Under the pieces are notes generated by a model that made no database searches, was not told the DNA's origin, and saw only the letters and a list, made by a program, of their open reading frames with translations. A program made the position numbers and the translations under genes. From positions 258,209-322,208 of the forward strand of contig NZ_JOHR01000014.1 in assembly GCF_000719775.1 (NCBI RefSeq): 64,000 nucleotides of DNA. Reading direction: 5' to 3'. This document shows, in pieces, positions 59,056 to 64,000 of this stretch (the stretch's first letter is position 1; each line of letters starts with the position of its first letter). The DNA is from Streptomyces sp. NRRL F-5135. GTDB lineage: Bacteria > Actinomycetota > Actinomycetes > Streptomycetales > Streptomycetaceae.

Positions 59056-60276
59056 GTGCCTCGTAACGTCAGGGACGTCGTCTTCGTCGACGGCGTCCGC
59101 ACCCCGTTCGGCAAGGCGGGCCCCAAGGGCATCTACCACGAGACCCGCGCCGACGACCTCGTTGTGAAGGCCATCCGGGAGCTGCTGCGCCGCAACCCGG
59201 ACCTCGACCCCGCCCGGGTCGACGAGGTCGCCGTCGCCGCGACGACGCAGATCGGTGACCAGGGGCTCACCCTCGGCCGTACGGCCGGGATCCTCGCCGG
59301 GCTGCCCCAGTCCGTGCCCGGGTACTCGATCGACCGGATGTGCGCGGGCGCGCTGACCGCCGTGACCACCACGGCGGGCTCCATCGCCTTCGGGGCGTAC
59401 GACGTCGTCGTGGCCGGCGGCGTGGAGCACATGGGGCGTCACCCCATGGGCGAGGGCGTCGACCCGAACCCGCGGTTCGTCTCCGAGAAGCTCGTGGACG
59501 ACTCCGCGCTCTTCATGGGCATGACCGCGGAGAACCTGCACGACCGCTTCCCGCACCTGACGAGGCTGCGCGCCGACGAGTACGCGGTCCGCTCGCAGGA
59601 GAAGGCCGCCAAGGCGTACGCCAACGGCCTGATCCAGCAGGACCTGGTGCCGATCTCCGTCCGCCGGACCAGCCCCGAGGGCGGGGAGACCGGCTGGGGG
59701 CTGGCCACCGCCGACGAGCCGATGCGTCCCGGCACCACGCTGGAGTCGCTGGCGGGGCTGAAGACGCCGTTCCGCCCGCACGGCCGGGTCACCGCCGGAA
59801 ACGCCGCCGGGCTCAACGACGGCGCCACCGCCTCGCTCATCGCCGCCGAGGACTTCGCGCGCGAGCAGGGCCTGCCGGTGAAGATGCGGCTCGTCTCGTA
59901 TGCCTTCGCGGGCGTCGAGCCCGAGGTCATGGGGTACGGCCCGATCCCGGCGACGGAGAAGGCGCTCGCCAAGGCCGGGCTGTCGATCTCCGACATCGGG
60001 CTGTTCGAGATCAACGAGGCGTTCGCCGTGCAGGTGCTGGCGTTCCTCGACCACTACGGCATCGCGGACGACGACGAGCGCGTCAACCAGTACGGCGGCG
60101 CCATCGCCTTCGGCCACCCGCTGGCCTCCTCCGGCGTCCGGCTGATGACGCAGCTGGCCCGGCAGTTCGAGGCCCAGCCACAGGTCCGCTACGGCCTGAC
60201 GACGATGTGCGTCGGCTTCGGCATGGGCGCGACGGTCATCTGGGAGAACCCGCACTTCGACGGAGGAAACAAGTGA
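59056..60276 (+). CDS. fadA: Acetyl-CoA acyltransferase (thiolase)
   Basis: 406 residues. It performs the last beta-oxidation step, cleaving 3-ketoacyl-CoA to acetyl-CoA and a shortened acyl-CoA. DVVFVDGVRTPFGKAGPKG opens the fold, YSIDRMCAGALTAV holds the nucleophilic Cys, EINEAFAVQVLAFL the next motif, GGAIAFGHPLASSGVRL the His, and GLTTMCVGFGMGATVIWEN the second Cys. GTG 59056 has TGGAGGAG upstream and the conserved VRDVVFVDG begins at once. Its stop overlaps the fadB start (GTGA). Confidence 0.95.
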   Translation: MPRNVRDVVFVDGVRTPFGKAGPKGIYHETRADDLVVKAIRELLRRNPDLDPARVDEVAVAATTQIGDQGLTLGRTAGILAGLPQSVPGYSIDRMCAGALTAVTTTAGSIAFGAYDVVVAGGVEHMGRHPMGEGVDPNPRFVSEKLVDDSALFMGMTAENLHDRFPHLTRLRADEYAVRSQEKAAKAYANGLIQQDLVPISVRRTSPEGGETGWGLATADEPMRPGTTLESLAGLKTPFRPHGRVTAGNAAGLNDGATASLIAAEDFAREQGLPVKMRLVSYAFAGVEPEVMGYGPIPATEKALAKAGLSISDIGLFEINEAFAVQVLAFLDHYGIADDDERVNQYGGAIAFGHPLASSGVRLMTQLARQFEAQPQVRYGLTTMCVGFGMGATVIWENPHFDGGNK

Positions 60277-62402
60277 GCGCGACCGCTGAACTGCTGAAGG
60301 GCGCAGCCGAGCTCTTCCCCGGCGAGGTCGTGACGCAGGCGCACGTCCGCCATCTCGACCTGCCGGCCGGCGCGGGCCGCTTCGCGCTCATCACGCTGGA
60401 CAACGGCCTGGACCACACCAAGCCGACGACCTTCGGCCCGCAGTCGCTGGCGAACCTGAGCGCGGCTCTGGACCAGGTCGAGAAGGAGGCGTCGGACGGC
60501 TCGATCGTCGGCGTCGGCGTCACGGGCAAGCCGTTCATCTTCGCCGTCGGCGCCGATCTCAAGGGCGTGGAGCTGCTGAAGCGCCACGAGGACGCGCTGG
60601 CCATCGGTCGGGGCGGCCACGAGGTCTTCAAGCGGCTCGGCGCGCTGGCGGTGCCGACGTTCGCGTACTACAACGGCGCGGCCATGGGCGGCGGCGTCGA
60701 GATCGGTCTGCACTGTCAGTACCGGACGGTGTCGGCGGCGCTGCCCGCCTTCTCCCTGCCCGAGGTCTTCCTCGGCCTGGTACCGGGCTGGGGCGGCTGT
60801 GTGCTGCTGCCGAACCTGATCGGCGCGGAGCGCGCGGTCTCGGTGATCATCGAGAACTCGCTGAACCAGAACAAGCAGCTCAAGGGCGCCCAGGTGCATG
60901 AGCTGGGCATCGCGGACGCGATCTTCGAGGGCGCGGACTTCCTGGAGCAGTCGCTGGCCTGGACCGCGGCCGTACTCAAGGGCGAACTGGCGGTCGTACG
61001 GCCCGAGATCGACCGGGGCGAGAGCTGGGACGCGGCGGTGGCCCGCGGCCGGGCCGTGGCCGACGCGAAGGTGCACGGCGCGGCCCCGGCCGCTTACCGC
61101 GCGCTCGACATCATCGCCGCCGCCAAGGACGGGGACCTCCAGGCGGGCTTCGACGCCGAGGACCGGGCGCTCGCGGACCTGATCATGGGCGGCGAACTGC
61201 GGTCCGGGATCTACGCCTTCAACCTGGTGCAGAAGCGCGCCAAGCGGCCGGCCGGCGCGCCGGACAAGTCACTGGCCCGGCCGGTCACCAAGGTCGGGGT
61301 CGTCGGCGCGGGCCTGATGGCCTCGCAGTTGGCGCTGCTGTTCCTGCGCCGCCTGGAGGTGCCGGTCGTCCTGACGGACATCGACCAGGAGCGCGTCGAC
61401 AAGGGCGTCTCGTACGTCCATGGCGAGGTCGACAAGCTGCTGCTCAAGGGCCGGATCAACCAGGACAGGGCGAACCGGCTCAAGGGTCTGGTCTCGGGCG
61501 TGCTGGACAAGGCCGAGGGCTTCGCCGACGCGGACTTCGTCATCGAGGCCGTGTTCGAGGAGATGAGCGTCAAGCAGAAGGTGTTCGCGGAGGTGGAGGC
61601 GGTCGCCCCGGCGCACGCGATCCTCGCGACCAACACCTCCTCCCTGTCGGTCACGGAGATGGCCTCGAAGCTGAAGAACCCGGAGCGGGTCGTCGGCTTC
61701 CACTTCTTCAACCCGGTCGCGATCCTGCCGCTGCTGGAAATCGTGCGGGGCGAGCGGACCGACGACGCGGCGCTGGCCACGGCGTTCGGGGTGGCGAAGA
61801 AGCTGAAGAAGACGGCGGTGCTCGTCAAGGACGCGCCCGCGTTCGTCGTCAACCGCATCCTCACCCGCTTCATGGGTGAGATCCAGAACGTGATCGACGA
61901 GGGCACGCCGGTCGCGGTGGCCGAGAGGGCCGTCGAGCCGCTCGGGCTGCCGATGTCGCCGCTGGTGCTGCTGGAACTGGTCGGCCCGGCGATCGGCCTG
62001 CACGTCTCTCAGACCCTGCACGACGCCTTCCCGGACCGTTTCACGGTCTCCGAGAACCTCGCGGCGGTCGTCAAGGCCGGCAAGCGCGGGTTCTACGTGT
62101 ACGACTCCGGGCGGCCCGAGCTGGACCCGGAGGTGGCCGCGCTCCTGAAGCAGGGCGATGTGGTGCTCACCGAGGAGCAGACGCGGGAGCGCGTGCTGGA
62201 CGCGGTGGCGCGGGAGATCTCTCTGATGCTGGCCGAGGGTGTCGTCGCGGAGGCGCAGGACGTCGACCTCTGTCTGATCACGGGCGCCGGCTGGCCCTTC
62301 CACCTGGGCGGCATCACGCCGTACCTGGACCGCGAGGGCATCGCGGAGCGGGTGAACGGCAAGCCGTTCCTGGCGCCGGGAGTGGCGAGCGTGCCGGCCT
62401 AG
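60273..62402 (+). CDS. fadB: Fatty-acid oxidation multifunctional enzyme
   Basis: 709 residues. The N-terminal enoyl-CoA hydratase domain (about 1-260) has ITLDNGLDHTKPTTFG, FIFAVGADLKGVELL, AYYNGAAMGGGVEIGLHCQYRT and EVFLGLVPGWGG. The 3-hydroxyacyl-CoA dehydrogenase domain starts at VTKVGVVGAGLMASQLALLFL (NAD loop) and includes VIEAVFEEM, ATNTSSLSVTEMA, VVGFHFFNPVAILPLLEIVRG (catalytic His/Glu) and FVVNRIL. A C-terminal helical domain follows. GTG 60273 overlaps the fadA stop by four bases. The pair gives hydration, dehydrogenation and thiolysis for fatty-acid breakdown. Confidence 0.95.
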   Translation: MSATAELLKGAAELFPGEVVTQAHVRHLDLPAGAGRFALITLDNGLDHTKPTTFGPQSLANLSAALDQVEKEASDGSIVGVGVTGKPFIFAVGADLKGVELLKRHEDALAIGRGGHEVFKRLGALAVPTFAYYNGAAMGGGVEIGLHCQYRTVSAALPAFSLPEVFLGLVPGWGGCVLLPNLIGAERAVSVIIENSLNQNKQLKGAQVHELGIADAIFEGADFLEQSLAWTAAVLKGELAVVRPEIDRGESWDAAVARGRAVADAKVHGAAPAAYRALDIIAAAKDGDLQAGFDAEDRALADLIMGGELRSGIYAFNLVQKRAKRPAGAPDKSLARPVTKVGVVGAGLMASQLALLFLRRLEVPVVLTDIDQERVDKGVSYVHGEVDKLLLKGRINQDRANRLKGLVSGVLDKAEGFADADFVIEAVFEEMSVKQKVFAEVEAVAPAHAILATNTSSLSVTEMASKLKNPERVVGFHFFNPVAILPLLEIVRGERTDDAALATAFGVAKKLKKTAVLVKDAPAFVVNRILTRFMGEIQNVIDEGTPVAVAERAVEPLGLPMSPLVLLELVGPAIGLHVSQTLHDAFPDRFTVSENLAAVVKAGKRGFYVYDSGRPELDPEVAALLKQGDVVLTEEQTRERVLDAVAREISLMLAEGVVAEAQDVDLCLITGAGWPFHLGGITPYLDREGIAERVNGKPFLAPGVASVPA

Positions 62403-62439
62403 CGCGGACCCGCCGCGGGCTCGCGCCGACGGCTGTGGC

Positions 62440-62483
62440 GGCCGGGCCGGTACGGAAGCGGAAGCCTCCGTACCGGCCCGGCC
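62440..62483. terminator. 17-bp bidirectional terminator
   Basis: GGCCGGGCCGGTACGGA (62440-62456) is perfectly complementary to 62467-62483, with a ten-base loop. It lies between the convergent fadB and the propeller-like gene and can serve both. Tandem CGTACGG-type sequence fills the remainder to 62603. Confidence 0.85.
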
Positions 62484-62603
62484 GTTCGAGCGCGCGGGCC
62501 CCGGTCCGTACGGGTCCGGCCCGTACGGCCGCCGCACCGGCCGCGTCCGTACGGTCAACGGCCCGTCCGTCCGTACAGTCGCCGCGCGGGTGCAACCCGT
62601 ACG

Positions 62604-63761
62604 TCAGACCGTCCGCCAGGCCGCCAGTGCCAGGCCCGGTTCCTCCTTCTGCCGCGCCACCCGCAGTCCGCCGTCCTCGTCGAATGCCGCCAGGACCACC
62701 CGGCCCGCGCCGTCCAGCGCCAGGGCCGGGGCGCCGGTGCACGGGGTGCCGCTCGGGGTCCAGTGGAGGCCCGCCGCCTCGTCCTCCGTCGGGTACGCGG
62801 CGATGTACGGGCGGCCGTCCGGGCCCCGGTGGGCCAGGATCGTGCAGTCGTGGCCGTCGACCGGGGTGCGCAGCAGGGCGACGGGGCCGGAGCCGGGGCC
62901 GCCGAGGCCGGTCGGCGGGGTACCCGGGCGCCAGGCGCGGACCTTGCCGTCGGCCTCGGCGCGCCAGAACCGGGTGAGCCGGCCGGGCCCGGTGCGTTCG
63001 GCGGTGAGCGTGCCGGGGGCGATGTCCACCGCCCCGGGCTCCTCGTCCGCGCGTTCCAGCCGCGCGTCCGGCTTCTCGCGCAGCCAGCGCACCACGGCCC
63101 CGTCGGCCGGGACGAGCAGGTCGACCACTCCCCCGTCGGTGGTCGCGGCGGCCGCCTCGCCGGTCAGGGTCTCCTCCGGGGTCGCACCGCCCCAGGGCTG
63201 CCAGCGGCCGGTCGTGGACTGGTTCTTCGCCGAGAGGCCGCCGTTCGCGTTGCGCACGAAGAGATGGACGGAGCCGGTGCGGTCCAGCACGGCGGACGGC
63301 ATCCCGATCCGCTCGCCCTTGTCCCTGTCCTTGCCGTGCGGGTTGCCGAGCGAGGCCCAGTCCCGCAGCGGGCGGCCGGTCTGGAACTGGACGGCGTGCA
63401 CCAGGTCCGTCTCGGCGGGCCCGTCCGCGCGAGGCCGTTTCCGTACGCCCACGAGGTGGACGTACCCCTCCGTGCTGCGCGCCACGGACAGGTACGGCAG
63501 CAGCCCGGGCGCCGCCAGCGTTTCCGGCCCGGTCCAGTCGGGGCCGCCGGGCCGTCGCTCGGTCCAGCGGAGCACTCCGTCGGCGACGGGGGCATAGGCG
63601 GTGAGCCGGCCGTCCTTGCCCCGCAGCAGCCAGCCGGTGGTCGCGGGGAGGGGGCCGTTCGCGGGCGGTGCGGCGCTGCTGGCACGCGCCTTCCGGACCG
63701 TGTCCGGCGCGTCGCCCGCACTGTCCGACCGCTTCGACGTCCCTTGGGACCTCGGTGCCAT
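62604..63761 (-). CDS. Hypothetical beta-propeller-like protein
   Basis: 385 residues from ATG 63761, which follows GGTGGG. Repeating beta blades are visible: TTGWLLRGKDGRLTAYAPVADGVLRWTERRPGGPDWTGPE, LPYLSVARSTEGYVHLVGVRKR, MPSAVLDRTGSVHLFVRNANGGLSAKNQSTTGRWQPWGG, RFWRAEADGKVRAW, ALALDGAGRVVLAAFDEDGGLRVA. This resembles fucose-lectin/PLL-like propellers, in which each blade has a W-x-W/G element. No signal peptide is present; the basic Ser-rich N-terminus is probably disordered. Function unknown, possibly carbohydrate binding. Confidence 0.7.
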   Translation of the reverse strand: MAPRSQGTSKRSDSAGDAPDTVRKARASSAAPPANGPLPATTGWLLRGKDGRLTAYAPVADGVLRWTERRPGGPDWTGPETLAAPGLLPYLSVARSTEGYVHLVGVRKRPRADGPAETDLVHAVQFQTGRPLRDWASLGNPHGKDRDKGERIGMPSAVLDRTGSVHLFVRNANGGLSAKNQSTTGRWQPWGGATPEETLTGEAAAATTDGGVVDLLVPADGAVVRWLREKPDARLERADEEPGAVDIAPGTLTAERTGPGRLTRFWRAEADGKVRAWRPGTPPTGLGGPGSGPVALLRTPVDGHDCTILAHRGPDGRPYIAAYPTEDEAAGLHWTPSGTPCTGAPALALDGAGRVVLAAFDEDGGLRVARQKEEPGLALAAWRTV

Positions 63762-63892
63762 GGCCCACCGCCGCCTTCCCGAGCGCAGGAAAACCCGGAG
63801 CACGATAGTACGCGTCGGCGCGCGGACCAGGTCCGGGCGCCTCCCGCGGGCCCGGGCACCTCCCGCAAGCCCCGGGCCCGCGGCGGCCCTAG

Positions 63893-64000
63893 GGCGTGTT
63901 GCGAAAGTAGCGCCGTCCGCCCGCAGGGCGGGGCTCGCGGCGTCTGGTGCGTGCGATCGCAAGGCGGAGGATCGGCGTCGTCGATGGACCGGACGTACTT
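63893..64000. repeat. Probable interspersed repeat or IS end (runs off window)
   Basis: The last ~108 bases begin AGGGCGTGTTGCGAAAGTAG and contain GTGCGTGCGATCGCAAGGCG, GGAGGATCGGCGTCG and GGACCGGACGTACTT. I recall near-identical blocks as a dispersed element in many Streptomyces genomes, sometimes beside IS5-type transposases. No reading frame is visible in the part present. The call depends on memory of the motif and on its abrupt start after ordinary sequence. Confidence 0.4.

Noticed and set aside
59340..60272. N-terminal extension of the fadB frame into fadA
   Set aside because: The upstream in-frame sequence is Arg/Gly-rich shadow of fadA; the real start GTG 60273 overlaps the fadA stop and begins the hydratase domain.

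Overview
The window is high-GC actinobacterial DNA and almost certainly comes from a Streptomyces chromosome. Third codon positions are overwhelmingly G or C, GTG and TTG starts are frequent, and gene pairs often overlap by four bases (ATGA/GTGA). Several families are typical of Streptomyces: paired HTH-DUF5753/DUF397 genes, DUF3000, a TIGR04222 protein with a Gly/Cys tail, and an AA10 LPMO behind a CebR-type operator. I found TTA (bldA-dependent) leucine codons in only three of the genes called here. No rRNA, tRNA or CRISPR array was seen.

Layout. 1-6.9 kb: end of glgX, treY and treZ (glycogen to trehalose), interrupted by an FHA gene and a secreted chitin/cellulose-active LPMO. 7-11.3 kb: M24 peptidase, a hypothetical, a Tat-exported amidase and an aminoglycoside-adenylyltransferase-like gene. 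11.5-17.4 kb: AroM, OPT transporter and DUF1177 genes, divergent from an IclR regulator and peptidase E; this looks like one peptide-uptake/turnover locus. 17.4-18.5 kb: a class A beta-lactamase whose C-terminus is replaced by a 17-bp tandem repeat. 18.6-25.6 kb: msrB, murC, a RibD-like reductase, zapE, an OsmC protein and a PhoX-like phosphatase. 25.8-36.9 kb: accessory and regulatory genes, including a translationally coupled small-protein operon, divergent MarR/amidohydrolase and TetR/reductase pairs, a deacetylase, an ABC exporter, AIM24 and a PTH2-like gene.

37-42.8 kb: a DUF4142 protein, an MNIO (DUF692) enzyme coupled to a membrane protein ending in a Gly-rich tail with five Cys-Gly-Gly motifs, and a secreted S33 peptidase. 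42.9-48.8 kb: an island-like segment with a MazG-like gene, a truncated XRE regulator and a tight four-gene operon (hexapeptide acyltransferase, MurA-like, serine hydrolase, MurB-like) behind a perfect 15-bp palindrome; a decayed murB piece lies downstream. 48.8-54.8 kb: hemQ, hemY and hemE of the coproporphyrin-dependent haem route, with a DUF4349 lipoprotein and a CoA-disulfide-reductase-like flavoprotein. 54.9-64 kb: DUF3000, an orphan response regulator, RNase D, a DUF6461-like protein, the fadA-fadB beta-oxidation pair, a beta-propeller-like hypothetical and a probable interspersed repeat at the edge.

The best candidates for undescribed biology are the MurA/MurB operon, with its Asp-type MurA, TTA-containing murB and palindromic operator, and the MNIO plus Cys/Gly-tail pair. 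The OPT/AroM/DUF1177/PepE locus comes next. All functional statements come from reading motifs by eye; no database search was run.
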